From: Pseudomonas oligotrophica
GTDB taxonomy: Bacteria; Pseudomonadota; Gammaproteobacteria; Pseudomonadales; Pseudomonadaceae
Reading direction: 5' to 3'
NCBI RefSeq assembly: GCF_021726475.1
Contig: NZ_JAKJRU010000001.1
Span: forward strand, 62,001 to 126,000
Length of the DNA: 64,000 nt
Part shown: positions 1 through 9,474 of the stretch, in pieces
Layout of the letters: every line of letters starts with the position of its first letter
Position numbering within the stretch: the first letter of the stretch is position 1
Notes under the pieces: generated by a model
Seen by the model: only the letters and a program-made list of their open reading frames with translations
Databases searched by the model: none
What the model was told of the DNA's origin: nothing
Position numbers and translations under genes: made by a program

Positions 1-1
1 C

Positions 2-1378
2 CCCACTTCGAGAAAAATCCAGGCTAAGGATGGCGCGGACAACACCATGCACTGGTGGCGGCTGGACGGCCTGTTCGCCGACGCTAACGGCAACCCCATC
101 GACGGCTGGCTCGCCGAGCAGGAGCTGATCACTACTCGTCACAGTCCGTGGCAGTGGGAAGGCTTCCAGTGCATCGAGGAAACCGGAACGCCCATCGAAA
201 AGCTCGCCTACGCCTTCAATGCCAGAGGCCTGCTGAGCGCAGACGAACAGCACAACTACCGGGCGCAGATCAGCAAGGCCGATGGCGGTCCCCTGACGGC
301 GCTGGCTCGGCTGTACGCCATCGCCGATCCCGACAAGGATGGCGTATTGACCAGCACTGAAATCCAAGCAGCGCTGGCCAGGCCTTGGCACGCTCAAGTG
401 CTTGGCCAACTGGTCGCCAAATATGAAAGCGAGTGGTTCTGGAACAAGGGCAAGTGGGAGGAGCTCGATCCATTGTTGGAAGAAGAGCCCGGCGAGCCGA
501 ATCTGCTCTGGGAAGCGGAAAAGCAGCGAATCAAGGCGTTAAGTTGGCGGGCTGATCTGGCGGGAAGACATGGGATTGAAGGCGGTGGCAGGGCATGGCA
601 CTTCAACCCCATATGGCTTACCAGCACTTTCATTGCGGCGGGCGCGTTCAAATTTACCTTGGATATTATGAGGCAACTCTATCCCGATTTGGACGCCAAC
701 AGGGAAGACGATCTGACCGACATAGCCAATGAGCTCAACAGTCACATCGCATTGTACAACCTAGACACACCACTCAGGAGAGCTCATTTTTTCGCACAAA
801 TACTGCAGGAAACCGGACCACAGCTGGCCATAGAAGAGAACTTCATCTATAGAGCCGACTCATTGATAAACATGTTCAGGTATTTCAGAATTAATCCGGA
901 CAAAGCCACACGGCATGGTTATGACAGGCATCCCGCAACGAAGGCTGATGGCAGCAGAATGTCCCAGGAGGACTTCGAGGCAATTGCCAACGGGGCCTAT
1001 GGCAGCCGGGCCGACCTAGGAAATGGTGACTACGCTACGGGAGATGGATGGAAATTCCGCGGCCGAGGGCTAAAGCAACTGACCGGAAGATACAATTACG
1101 AGGCACTAACAGCTTGGCACAGCCGGCATGCCAGCCACTGGCCCTACGATGCGCATGTCGATTTTTCGGAACAGCCTGACCTTCTATTGACCATGAAATA
1201 TGCGACCCGATCCGCCGCAAGCTTCTGGATCACAAACAAGCTGTACAACCTCGCAGATAAAGGATCCAGTTCAGCAGTTGTGGATTCCCTGACAAGGGTA
1301 GTCAATAAAAATACGAACAGCTACACAGCAAGGCGAGCAAACTTTGAAAAAATCTGGAGTACGAAAATCTTGCAATAA
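2..1378 (+). CDS. EF-hand / GH19 chitinase-lysozyme-like protein, probable T6SS cell-wall effector (5' end outside window)
   Basis: The frame is open from base 2, so the true start lies upstream; the first internal Met is at 47. Numbering from that Met, residues 1-60 hold the WWRLDGLF and GWLAEQEL type region that I recall from Pseudomonas proteins linked to type VI secretion. Residues 94-105 form a canonical EF-hand loop (DPDKDGVLTSTE). Residues about 240-435 resemble a GH19 chitinase/endolysin domain: FFAQILQETG with candidate catalytic Glu255, a second Glu at 264, and the conserved FRGRGLKQLTGRYNY at 337-351. The usual HETG/HESG His is Gln here. The likely role is cleavage of peptidoglycan glycan strands in a rival's periplasm, which is inference; a phage-type endolysin is the alternative. 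DNA becomes AT-richer from about base 650, near the start of the catalytic part. The next gene is a candidate immunity protein. Confidence 0.75.
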   Translation, partial: PTSRKIQAKDGADNTMHWWRLDGLFADANGNPIDGWLAEQELITTRHSPWQWEGFQCIEETGTPIEKLAYAFNARGLLSADEQHNYRAQISKADGGPLTALARLYAIADPDKDGVLTSTEIQAALARPWHAQVLGQLVAKYESEWFWNKGKWEELDPLLEEEPGEPNLLWEAEKQRIKALSWRADLAGRHGIEGGGRAWHFNPIWLTSTFIAAGAFKFTLDIMRQLYPDLDANREDDLTDIANELNSHIALYNLDTPLRRAHFFAQILQETGPQLAIEENFIYRADSLINMFRYFRINPDKATRHGYDRHPATKADGSRMSQEDFEAIANGAYGSRADLGNGDYATGDGWKFRGRGLKQLTGRYNYEALTAWHSRHASHWPYDAHVDFSEQPDLLLTMKYATRSAASFWITNKLYNLADKGSSSAVVDSLTRVVNKNTNSYTARRANFEKIWSTKILQ

Positions 1379-1421
1379 GCGCAGCCATTCTGCTCGCACA
1401 CCCCAGCCAAAGCGGAAAAAA

Positions 1422-1853
1422 ATGAAAACCTTCAACCTATTTATCTTTCTTGCTCTTTCTCTGCCCTCCCTTCTGACGGCACAAACCATCGATAGCGGCG
1501 TTCCATTTTTCCGCTGCGCAACCCAATCCAACAAAGTTGTAGAACTGTTAAAAGAAGGCGACACGATAATCTACCGCTTTGGGCAAGCCAATAGTGCACC
1601 AGAGCTCGAGCTAGCAAGGCCATCGAGAGAAGTTTCGATATCGATAGGCACAGTCTCTGGGAATGAGCTGAGCAACTCCATAACATTCGCTAACGGAGAA
1701 TATCGGTACAGAATAATTTCCAGCGTTAATAGAATTGCTGATACTCAGACCCCCAGACACGGTGTCATGGTAATGAGGAATTCGAGCCGTCTAGCCTATA
1801 TAGCTTGTATTCCGAGCTCCGTTGGGGGGAGCTTGCTTGATGTTGAGCAATAA
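1422..1853 (+). CDS. Small exported protein, candidate immunity protein
   Basis: A 143-residue protein with a clear Sec signal peptide (MKTFNLFIFLALSLPSLLTA, cleavage probably near residue 20). I chose ATG 1422 because the longer reading starting at 1344 would overlap the effector and put a charged stretch before the signal. The mature part has only two obvious cysteines, one near each end, which could form a disulfide, and is predicted by eye to be mostly beta. Its start is 44 bp after the stop of the GH19-like protein, on the same strand and with the same low GC, which fits a periplasmic immunity protein protecting against a wall-degrading effector. No enzyme motif is visible. The function is inferred from position, export and composition only. 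Confidence 0.6.
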   Translation: MKTFNLFIFLALSLPSLLTAQTIDSGVPFFRCATQSNKVVELLKEGDTIIYRFGQANSAPELELARPSREVSISIGTVSGNELSNSITFANGEYRYRIISSVNRIADTQTPRHGVMVMRNSSRLAYIACIPSSVGGSLLDVEQ

Positions 1854-1892
1854 TCTTCGGCCTGCAGGTCATGTCCATCTAGCTCAAAAACA

Positions 1893-1912
1893 GCTTGGCC
1901 GATCGGCCGAGA
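1893..1912. repeat. GC-rich palindrome in the 1854-2070 gap
   Basis: The gap between the immunity candidate and the MCE operon contains an imperfect inverted repeat centred on GGCCGATCGGCC (1897-1908). There is no T-tract after it, so it is not a convincing intrinsic terminator. No ORF or known regulatory site is evident in the rest of the gap. Confidence 0.35.
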
Positions 1913-2070
1913 CACTTGCTTCAACTCAGCAAGAGTCAGCATGCCCGAGCCCAAGCTGAACGCTTAAAACAGCCCGGCAGGCTAGCGTGCCACTCGCCCT
2001 TTCTCCCCCACCGCTCTGCTAGCATCAACCGAGTGTCCATTGGCGTGAACAAGGCGGCGCCTTGCCGAAC

Positions 2071-3210
2071 ATGACCGACTCTCGTTTTTCGCCCGGCACC
2101 CTGGCTTTCGACCTCGATGGCCCGTTGCTGCGCATCGATGGCGACTGGACGCTGCAGCACTACGCGGCTTTGCGGCGTCAGGTGCTGGGGGTTCTGGCGA
2201 GGATCGATGCGCGCAGCCAGGTCGCGCTGGACGGTCTGGGCGCGCTGGATACTGCCGGCGCCGGCCTGCTGGTGGAGCTGCTCGGCCAGGAGCGCATCGC
2301 CGCCATCGAGGCCTGGGCGCCCGGCTTGCCGGCCGAGCGCCTGGCCTTGCTGCAGAGCGTGGCGCGCGCGCTGGCGCAACCCGAGGCCGAGCAGCCTCGG
2401 CAGGGTTACGAGTTCGGCGACGTGCTGGCCCATATCGGGCGGACCGTGCAAGGCGTCTGCCGGCAGCAGCGGATGCTGCTCGGCTTCATTGGCCTGACCT
2501 TGCAGACGCTGCTGCTGAACCTGCCGCGCCCGCGGCGCTGGCGGCTGACGCCGCTGGTCGCGCATGTCGAGCAGACCGGGCTGGACGCGATTCCCATCGT
2601 CGCCTTGCTGACCTTCCTGGTCGGCGCGGTGGTGGCCTTTCTCGGCGCCACGGTGCTCGCCGACTTCGGTGCGACCATTTACACCGTGAGCCTGGTGGGC
2701 TTCTCCTTCCTGCGTGAATTCGGCGTGCTGCTGGCGGCGATCCTGCTGGCCGGGCGCAGCGCCAGCGCCTTCGCCGCGCAGATCGGCTCGATGAAGTCCA
2801 ACGAGGAGATCGACGCGATCCGCACCCTCGGCCTGAGCCCCATCGAGCTGCTGGTGCTGCCGCGGGTGCTGGCGATGCTGATCGCGCTGCCGATCCTGAC
2901 CTTCGTCGGCATGCTCAGCGGCATCGTTGGCGGCGCGGTGGTCTGCGTGCTGGCGCTGGACATCTCGCCCACGCTGTTCATGACGATCATGCAGCGCGAC
3001 ATCGACCTGGTGCATTTCCTCGTCGGCATGGGCAAGGCGCCGGTGTTCGCCTTCGTCATCGCGGTGATCGGCTGTCTGGAAGGCTTCAAGGTCGGCGGTA
3101 GCGCACAGTCGGTGGGCGAGCACACCACCTCCAGCGTGGTGCAGTCGATCTTCATGGTGATCCTGCTGGATGCCATCGCCGCGCTGTTCTTCATGGAGAT
3201 GGGCTGGTGA
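2071..3210 (+). CDS. MlaE-family ABC permease with N-terminal STAS domain
   Basis: A 379-residue inner-membrane permease of the MlaE/YrbE family, the membrane part of an MCE lipid transporter that moves phospholipids between the inner and outer membranes. Residues about 10-105 form a STAS-like domain (LALDGLGALDTAGAGLL is typical), the role played by separate MlaB in E. coli. The rest, about 125-379, is the hydrophobic MlaE domain with the conserved stretch around GSMKSNEEIDAIRTLGLSP. The start is ATG 2071; a TTG at 2062 is in frame and better spaced from AAGGCGG at 2051, so a nine-base longer protein is possible. It is the first gene of a tightly packed four-gene operon and overlaps the next gene by 4 bp. 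Confidence 0.9.
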   Translation: MTDSRFSPGTLAFDLDGPLLRIDGDWTLQHYAALRRQVLGVLARIDARSQVALDGLGALDTAGAGLLVELLGQERIAAIEAWAPGLPAERLALLQSVARALAQPEAEQPRQGYEFGDVLAHIGRTVQGVCRQQRMLLGFIGLTLQTLLLNLPRPRRWRLTPLVAHVEQTGLDAIPIVALLTFLVGAVVAFLGATVLADFGATIYTVSLVGFSFLREFGVLLAAILLAGRSASAFAAQIGSMKSNEEIDAIRTLGLSPIELLVLPRVLAMLIALPILTFVGMLSGIVGGAVVCVLALDISPTLFMTIMQRDIDLVHFLVGMGKAPVFAFVIAVIGCLEGFKVGGSAQSVGEHTTSSVVQSIFMVILLDAIAALFFMEMGW

Positions 3211-3992
3211 GCGGCGAGGCGCTGGTCCAGGTGCGCGGGCTGGTCAACCGCTTCGGCAGCCAGACGGTGCACGACGGCCTGGACCTGGACATCCGTCGCG
3301 GCGAGATTCTCGGCGTGGTCGGTGGTTCGGGCACCGGCAAGTCGGTGCTGCTGCGCAGCATCGTCGGCCTGCGCCGGCCCAATGCCGGCAGCGTTCAGGT
3401 GTTCGGCGAGAACCTGCTGGCGCTGTCGGCCGCGCGGCGCTCGCAGGTGGAGCGGCGCTTCGGCGTGCTGTTCCAGCGCGGCGCGCTGTTCACCTCGCTG
3501 AACCTGCAGGAGAACGTCGCCCTGCCGCTGATCGAGCATGCCGGCCTGGCGCGCCCCGACGCCGAGCACCTGGCGCGGCTGAAGCTGGCGCTGGCCGGGC
3601 TGCCGGCCGATGCCGCCTGCAAGTATCCCGACGAGCTGTCCGGCGGCATGGTCAAGCGCGCGGCGCTGGCCCGCGCGCTGGCGCTCGATCCGGAGGTGCT
3701 GTTTCTCGACGAGCCCACCGCCGGCCTCGACCCGATCGGCGCGGCGGCCTTCGACCAGCTGATCCTGACCCTGCGTGATGCGCTGGGCCTGAGCGTGTTC
3801 CTGGTGACCCATGACCTGGACACCCTCTACACCATCTGCGACCGCGTCGCGGTGCTGTCGCGCAGGCGGGTGCTGGTGGCCGACCGCCTGGCGGAGGTCG
3901 AACGCACCGACGACGACTGGATCCGCGACTATTTCCACGGCCCCCGTGGCCGCGCGGCGCAGCAGGCCGCGGTAGTGCAGGAGGAGCGCTGA
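3207..3992 (+). CDS. MlaF-type ABC transporter ATPase
   Basis: A 261-residue cytoplasmic ATPase that powers the MlaE-type permease. It starts with GTG at 3207 inside the stop region of the permease gene (GTGA overlap). Walker A GGSGTGKS is at 39-46, the ABC signature LSGGM at 144-148 and Walker B VLFLDEP at 164-170, followed by the switch-region sequence TAGLDP and the H-loop VTHDLDTL. Length and motifs match MlaF/Ttg2A. The stop is followed directly by the MCE gene. This is a second MCE-type system rather than certainly the core mlaFEDCB set, since no MlaC is present, so I give no gene symbol. Confidence 0.93.
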   Translation: MSGEALVQVRGLVNRFGSQTVHDGLDLDIRRGEILGVVGGSGTGKSVLLRSIVGLRRPNAGSVQVFGENLLALSAARRSQVERRFGVLFQRGALFTSLNLQENVALPLIEHAGLARPDAEHLARLKLALAGLPADAACKYPDELSGGMVKRAALARALALDPEVLFLDEPTAGLDPIGAAAFDQLILTLRDALGLSVFLVTHDLDTLYTICDRVAVLSRRRVLVADRLAEVERTDDDWIRDYFHGPRGRAAQQAAVVQEER

Positions 3993-4931
3993 ATGGAAAC
4001 CCGTGCCCATCATGTCCTGATCGGCCTGTTCACCGTGCTGGCGGTCGGCGGCGCCCTGCTGTTCTCGCTGTGGCTGGGCAAGTCGAGCATCGACCGCGAA
4101 TACAACTACTACGAGATCAGCTTCAACCGCGCGGTGAGCGGCCTGTCCACCGGCAGCTCGGTGGAGTACAGCGGCATCAAGGTCGGCGATGTCGAACGGC
4201 TGTGGCTGGAGCCGGACGACCCGCGCAAGGTGCGCACGCGCATTCGCGTCTATGCCGGCACGCCGATCAAGGTCGATACCCGCGCCCGCCTGGCGCTGGC
4301 CAACATCACCGGCGCCATGGTCATCCAGCTGCATGGCGGCAGCCCGGAAAGCGCGCGCCTGGAAGGCAAGCGCGACAACCCGCCGCTGATCATCGCCGAC
4401 CCGTCGCCGCTGAGCGCGCTGCTGGAGAATGGCGAGGACCTGCTGACCAACGTCAACAACCTGCTGCGCAACGCCAACAGCCTGTTCTCCGAGGAAAACG
4501 CCGGGCGCATCGGCCGCACGCTCGACAACCTCGAGCAGGCCACCAGCGTGCTGTCCGAGCAGCGCTCGGACCTCTCCGCGGCACTGGCCCAGCTCAGCCG
4601 CATCACCGAGCAGACCAACACGGCGCTCGGCGAGATCACCGAACTGACCCGCAGCGCCAATCGCCTGCTCGACGGCGAAGGCCGCGCCGTGCTGGCCAGC
4701 GCCGAGCAATCGATGCAGGCGCTGGAGCGTTCGACCCGCCGCCTGGATGAGCTGCTGTCGAACAACCAGGGCGCGCTGCACAACGGCCTGCAGGGCTTCA
4801 ACGAGATCGGCCCGGCGCTCAACGAGCTGCGTGGCACGCTCGGCGCGCTGCGCCGTGTCACCCAGCGCCTGGAGGACAACCCGAGCGGCTTTTTGCTCGG
4901 CCGCGACCAGCTCGAGGAGTTCGAACCATGA
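3993..4931 (+). CDS. MCE (MlaD-type) substrate-binding protein
   Basis: A 312-residue membrane-anchored periplasmic protein. Residues about 8-28 form a single transmembrane helix (LIGLFTVLAVGGALLFSLWL), about 38-118 the MCE beta-domain (SGLSTGSSVEYSGIKVGDV), and 140-300 a long, helical, Asn/Leu/Glu-rich tail likely to be coiled coil. MCE proteins form hexameric rings that pass lipids across the periplasm. The start ATG lies right after the upstream stop with GAGGAG (3981-3986) at good spacing. The protein is longer than E. coli MlaD (about 180 residues) and more like single-MCE proteins encoded next to PqiC-type lipoproteins. It overlaps the next gene by ATGA. Confidence 0.92.
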   Translation: METRAHHVLIGLFTVLAVGGALLFSLWLGKSSIDREYNYYEISFNRAVSGLSTGSSVEYSGIKVGDVERLWLEPDDPRKVRTRIRVYAGTPIKVDTRARLALANITGAMVIQLHGGSPESARLEGKRDNPPLIIADPSPLSALLENGEDLLTNVNNLLRNANSLFSEENAGRIGRTLDNLEQATSVLSEQRSDLSAALAQLSRITEQTNTALGEITELTRSANRLLDGEGRAVLASAEQSMQALERSTRRLDELLSNNQGALHNGLQGFNEIGPALNELRGTLGALRRVTQRLEDNPSGFLLGRDQLEEFEP

Positions 4932-5530
4932 CCCGCGCCTCGCTTCGCCACAGCCTGCTGCTCGCCCTGCTCGGCGCGCTCTCGGCCTGCTCGATCCTGC
5001 CGGCGGCCGAGCCGCTGCGCGCCTACCTGCTGCCGACCTCGGCCAGCCCGGCGCGTGCCGCGACGCAGCCGCAGGCGATGACCCTGCGCATCCAGACCCC
5101 GCACGCCAGCCGCCTGCTGGCCACGCCCCGCATCGCCGTGATTCCGGTCGGCAGCCAGATCAGCAGCTACCGTGGCGCGCGCTGGAGCGACGCGGCGCCG
5201 ACGCTGCTGCGTGACCGGCTGATCGAGACGTTCCAGGGCAGCGGGCGGGTCGCCTCGGTGGTCAGCGAGGACAGCGGCCTGCAGGCCGAGCGCGAGCTCG
5301 CCAGCCAGTTGCTGGCGTTCCAGGCCGAATACGTCGACGGTGCGCCGCTGGTGGTGGTCCGTCTCGACGCGCAGCTGGCCGACGGCCAGACCCAGCGCGT
5401 GCTCGCCAGCCGCCGCTTCGAGGTACGCCAGCCCAGCCGCGATGCCTCGCTGGACGAGGTGGTCAGTGCCTTCGGCCAGGCCAGCGACGCGCTCGCCGGG
5501 CAGCTGCTGGACTGGATCCTGCAGCAATGA
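4928..5530 (+). CDS. PqiC/ABC-type auxiliary lipoprotein
   Basis: A 200-residue outer-membrane lipoprotein. The signal ends in the lipobox LSAC with Cys21 as the lipidated residue. The remainder matches the PqiC-like (DUF330, ABC-type transport auxiliary) family: an early YLLP, then IAVIPVGSQISSYRGARWSDAAP, a typical region of the family. In this operon it probably supplies the outer-membrane end of the lipid path, as PqiC does for PqiB. It begins within the stop of the MCE gene (ATGA). No terminator is evident after it; the next operon starts 128 bp later. Confidence 0.88.
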   Translation: MTRASLRHSLLLALLGALSACSILPAAEPLRAYLLPTSASPARAATQPQAMTLRIQTPHASRLLATPRIAVIPVGSQISSYRGARWSDAAPTLLRDRLIETFQGSGRVASVVSEDSGLQAERELASQLLAFQAEYVDGAPLVVVRLDAQLADGQTQRVLASRRFEVRQPSRDASLDEVVSAFGQASDALAGQLLDWILQQ

Positions 5531-5658
5531 CGCAGCGCTTGTGCTCGTCCTGACCCTGGCCACACCGGAAAAAACCGCGCATTAATTGACCTGAGTGAGC
5601 GCGCCGGTCACAAGGATCGCCCTAGCATTGCCGCAGGCAACACAGCGAAGAGCCGCCC

Positions 5659-6735
5659 ATGAAACCTGAACTGAAGAAGAAGCTGATGCGCGGCGGCGTG
5701 GCCGTTGCCATCCTGGTGGCCGCCGGCCTGATGCTCTGGTCGGAGCTGCGCCCCAACGGGCTCGGCGACGGCTTCGCCAGCGGCAACGGGCGTATCGAAG
5801 CCACCGAGATCGACGTGGCCAGCAAGCTTGGCGGGCGCATCCGCGAGATCAGCGTCGACGAGGGTGACTTCGTCCAGCCCGGCCAGGTCATCGCACGGAT
5901 GGACACCGAGGTGCTGGACGCCCAGCTGAACCAGGCCCGCGCCCAGGTTCGCCAGGCGGAGAATGCCATCCTCACCGCCCAGGCGCTGGTGGCCATGCGC
6001 GAGAGCGAGAAGGCCACGGCCGAGGCCGTGGTGCACCAGCGCCAGGCCGAGCTGACCGCCGCGCAGAAGCGCCACAAGCGCACCGAGACGCTGGTCGCAC
6101 GCAACGCCATGGCGCGCCAGCAGCTGGACGACGACCTCGCCGCCATGCAGAGCGCCCAGGCTGCGCTGGCCGCCTCGCGGGCGCAGGTATTGTCCGCCGA
6201 AGCCGGTATCGCGGCGGCACGTTCACAGGTGATCGAGGCGCAATCGGCGCTGGAGGCGGCCCAGGCCAGCGTGCTTCGGCTGCAGGCGGATATCCGCGAC
6301 AGCGAGCTGAAGACCGACCGCGTGGCCCGTGTGCAGTACCGCGTGGCGCAACCGGGCGAGGTGCTCGGCGCCGGCGGCAAACTGCTCAATCTGGTCGACC
6401 TGGCCGACGTCTACATGACCTTCTTCCTGCCCGAGCGCCAGGCCGGCCGTGTCGCCATGGGTTCGGAGGCACGGCTGGTGATCGATGCCGCACCGCAGTA
6501 CGTGATTCCGGCCAAGATCACCTACGTCGCCAGCGTCGCGCAGTTCACGCCGAAGACCGTGGAAACCGAAAGCGAGCGCGAGAAGCTGATGTTCCGGGTC
6601 AAGGCGCGGATCGACCCCGAGCTGCTGAAGAAGCACATGGAACAGGTCAAGACCGGCCTGCCGGGCGTCGCTTACCTGAAGCTGGACGCCGACGCCGAAT
6701 GGCCGGCGCACCTGCAGATCAATGTCGGCCAATGA
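5659..6735 (+). CDS. yhiI: HlyD/EmrA-family periplasmic adaptor (YhiI-like)
   Basis: A 358-residue membrane fusion protein. One N-terminal transmembrane helix (about 12-30, [17 protein letters not shown]) is followed by a first half lipoyl motif ([20 protein letters not shown]), a long alpha-hairpin rich in Ala, Gln and Glu (about 95-215), and the second lipoyl half and beta-barrel ([20 protein letters not shown]). It bridges the inner-membrane ABC exporter encoded next to an outer-membrane channel, probably TolC-like and encoded elsewhere. GAAGAG at 5647 serves as a modest ribosome-binding site. The next gene starts inside its stop (ATGA at 6732). The gene order matches E. coli yhiI-rbbA-yhhJ. 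Confidence 0.87.
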   Translation: MKPELKKKLMRGGVAVAILVAAGLMLWSELRPNGLGDGFASGNGRIEATEIDVASKLGGRIREISVDEGDFVQPGQVIARMDTEVLDAQLNQARAQVRQAENAILTAQALVAMRESEKATAEAVVHQRQAELTAAQKRHKRTETLVARNAMARQQLDDDLAAMQSAQAALAASRAQVLSAEAGIAAARSQVIEAQSALEAAQASVLRLQADIRDSELKTDRVARVQYRVAQPGEVLGAGGKLLNLVDLADVYMTFFLPERQAGRVAMGSEARLVIDAAPQYVIPAKITYVASVAQFTPKTVETESEREKLMFRVKARIDPELLKKHMEQVKTGLPGVAYLKLDADAEWPAHLQINVGQ

Positions 6736-9473
6736 ACCAGTCCCCTGCCCCGGTCGCCGAGATCAGCGGCGTCAGCCTGCAGTACGGCAAGACCCGCGCG
6801 CTGGATGACCTCAGCCTGAGCCTGCCGGCACGCTGCATGGTTGGCCTGATCGGCCCGGACGGGGTCGGCAAGTCCAGCCTGCTGGCGCTGATCGCCGGTG
6901 CGCGCAAGCTGCAGCAGGGCCATGTGCAGGTGCTCGACGGCGACATGGGCGATGCCGGCCACCGCCGCGCGGTCTGCCCGCGCATCGCCTACATGCCCCA
7001 AGGGCTGGGCAAGAACCTCTACCCGACGCTGACGGTGTTCGAGAACCTCGAGTTCTTCGGCCGACTGTTCGGCCAGGACGCCGCCGAGCGCCGCTGGCGC
7101 ATCGCCGAGCTGACCCGCAGCACGGGCCTGGCGCCCTTCGTCGAGCGCCCGGCGGGCAAGCTCTCCGGTGGCATGAAGCAGAAGCTCGGCCTGTGCTGCG
7201 CGCTGATCCACGACCCCGACCTGCTGATCCTCGACGAGCCCACCACCGGCGTCGACCCGCTGTCGCGTGCGCAGTTCTGGGAGCTGATCGAGCGCATCCG
7301 TGGCGAACGCCCGCAGATGAGCGTGCTGGTGGCCACCGCCTACATGGACGAGGCGCAGCGCTTCGACCATCTGGTGGCGATGGACGCCGGCCAGGTGCTG
7401 GCCACCGGCACGCCGACCGAACTCCTGGCGCGCACCGGCAGCGACTCACTGGAGCAGGCCTTCATCCGCCTGCTGCCGGAAGCCAAGCGCAGCCAGCACC
7501 GCGAGCTGATCATCCCGCCGCAGCCGGCGAGCGACAGCATCGCCATCGAGGCCCACGGGCTGACCATGCGCTTCGGCGATTTCGTCGCGGTGGATCGGGT
7601 CAATTTCCGCATCGCCCGCGGCGAGATCTTCGGTTTCCTCGGCTCCAACGGCTGCGGCAAGACCACCACCATGAAGATGCTCACCGGCCTGCTGCCCGCC
7701 AGCGAGGGCGAGGCGCTGCTGTTCGGCAAGCCGGTGGACCCGCACGACATGCAGACCCGTCAGCGCGTCGGCTACATGTCCCAGGCCTTCTCGCTGTACA
7801 GCGAGCTGAGCGTGCGGCAGAACCTCGACCTGCATGCGCGGCTGTTCCATCTGCCGGCAGAGCGGCGCGACGCGCGCATCCAGGAAATGCTCGAACGCTT
7901 CGACCTCACCGGCGATGCCGAGAGCCTGCCCAGCAGCCTGCCGCTGGGCGTGCGCCAGCGTCTGTCGCTCGCGGTGGCGGTGATCCACAACCCGGAGATC
8001 CTGATCCTCGATGAGCCCACCTCCGGGGTCGACCCGGTGGCCCGTGATGGCTTCTGGGAACTCCTGGTGCAGCTGTCGCGCGAGGACGGCGTGACCATCT
8101 TCATCTCCACCCACTTCATGAACGAAGCGCTGCGCTGCGACCGCATCTCGCTGATGCACGCCGGGCGGGTACTCGACAGCGACACGCCGCAGGCGCTGAT
8201 GGCCAAGCGCGGGCTGCCGACGCTGGAACAGACCTTTATCGCCTACCTAGAGGAAGCCGCCGCCGCACATACCGGGGAGCAGCCGGCAACGCCGCCCGCC
8301 GCACCGAGCAAGCCCTCCCAGGCCACAGGCAACAACGGACGCCAGGCCCGCTTCAGCTTGCGCCGTCTGCTCAGCTACACCCGCCGCGAAGCCATGGAGC
8401 TGCGCCGCGACCCGATCCGCGCGACGCTGGCAATGCTCGGCAGCGTGCTGCTGATGTTCATCATGGGTTACGGGGTCAGCTTCGACGTCGAGAACCTGAC
8501 CTACGCCGTGCTCGACCGCGACCAGACCACCACCAGCCAGCACTACCTGCTGAACATGGCCGGCTCGCGCTACTTCATCGAGAAGGCTCCGCTGGCCAAC
8601 CATGCCGAGCTGGACCAGCGCATGCGCAGCAACGACATCAGTCTGGCCGTGGAGATTCCGCCGAACTTCGGCCGCGATCTCAAGCGCGGCGCGGTGCCCC
8701 AGGTCGCGTTCTGGATCGATGGCGCCATGCCGATGCGCGCCGACACCATCAAGGGCTATGTGCAGGGCATCCACCTCAACTACCTGCAGCAGCTGGCCCG
8801 CGAGGCCGGTGTCGAAGGTCAGCTGGCACCGGCCGATGTCGCCATCCGCTACCGCTACAACCCTGACGTGCAGAGCCTGCCGGCCATGGCGCCGGCGATG
8901 ATCCCGCTGCTGCTGATGATGATCCCGGCGATGCTCACCGCCCTCGGCGTGGTGCGCGAAAAGGAACTGGGCTCGATCACCAACTTCTACGTCACGCCGA
9001 CCACCCGCCTGGAATTCCTGCTCGGCAAGCAGCTGCCCTACATCGCGCTGGGGATGTTCAACTTCGCCACCCTGGCGCTGCTGGCGGTGTTCGTCTTCGG
9101 CATTCCGATCAAGGGCAGCATCCTCACCCTCTGCCTCGGCGCGCTGCTCTACGTCACCTGCGCCACCGGCCTGGGGCTGCTGATGTCATCGATCCTCAAC
9201 AGCCAGATCGCGGCGATCTTCGGTACCACCATCGTCACCCTGCTGCCGGCGATCCAGTTCTCCGGACTGATCCACCCGGTCTCGGCGATGGAGGGCGCCG
9301 GCGCCTTCATCGGCAAGCTCTACCCGACCAGCCACTTCCTGATCATCAGCCGCGGGGTATTCTCCAAGGCGCTCGGGCTGGCCGAGCTGTACCCCTATTT
9401 CATTCCCATGCTGCTGGCCATTCCGCTGCTGACCCTGCTCAGCGTCGCCGGCCTGCGCAAGCAGGAGAAATGA
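6732..9473 (+). CDS. rbbA: RbbA-type ABC transporter: two ATPase domains fused to a permease
   Basis: A 913-residue protein, nearly the size of E. coli RbbA. The first nucleotide-binding domain has Walker A GPDGVGKS at 41-48 and signature LSGGMKQK; the second has Walker A GSNGCGKT at 304-311 and a weaker signature (LPLGVRQR in place of LSGGQ). From about residue 545 comes an ABC-2 type permease: one helix, a large periplasmic domain, then a bundle of C-terminal helices including the [18 protein letters not shown] region. I chose ATG 6732, which overlaps the adaptor stop, over the longer start at 6699. It probably exports a small molecule together with the adaptor and the YhhJ permease; the substrate cannot be read from the sequence. 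Ribosome association is known only for the E. coli protein. Confidence 0.9.
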   Translation: MNQSPAPVAEISGVSLQYGKTRALDDLSLSLPARCMVGLIGPDGVGKSSLLALIAGARKLQQGHVQVLDGDMGDAGHRRAVCPRIAYMPQGLGKNLYPTLTVFENLEFFGRLFGQDAAERRWRIAELTRSTGLAPFVERPAGKLSGGMKQKLGLCCALIHDPDLLILDEPTTGVDPLSRAQFWELIERIRGERPQMSVLVATAYMDEAQRFDHLVAMDAGQVLATGTPTELLARTGSDSLEQAFIRLLPEAKRSQHRELIIPPQPASDSIAIEAHGLTMRFGDFVAVDRVNFRIARGEIFGFLGSNGCGKTTTMKMLTGLLPASEGEALLFGKPVDPHDMQTRQRVGYMSQAFSLYSELSVRQNLDLHARLFHLPAERRDARIQEMLERFDLTGDAESLPSSLPLGVRQRLSLAVAVIHNPEILILDEPTSGVDPVARDGFWELLVQLSREDGVTIFISTHFMNEALRCDRISLMHAGRVLDSDTPQALMAKRGLPTLEQTFIAYLEEAAAAHTGEQPATPPAAPSKPSQATGNNGRQARFSLRRLLSYTRREAMELRRDPIRATLAMLGSVLLMFIMGYGVSFDVENLTYAVLDRDQTTTSQHYLLNMAGSRYFIEKAPLANHAELDQRMRSNDISLAVEIPPNFGRDLKRGAVPQVAFWIDGAMPMRADTIKGYVQGIHLNYLQQLAREAGVEGQLAPADVAIRYRYNPDVQSLPAMAPAMIPLLLMMIPAMLTALGVVREKELGSITNFYVTPTTRLEFLLGKQLPYIALGMFNFATLALLAVFVFGIPIKGSILTLCLGALLYVTCATGLGLLMSSILNSQIAAIFGTTIVTLLPAIQFSGLIHPVSAMEGAGAFIGKLYPTSHFLIISRGVFSKALGLAELYPYFIPMLLAIPLLTLLSVAGLRKQEK

Positions 9474-9474
9474 C

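Noticed and set aside
2679-4781. 700-codon open frame on the minus strand
   Set aside because: It lies opposite the MCE operon, is rich in Arg, Gln, Ala and His and has no domain; a high-GC antisense shadow.
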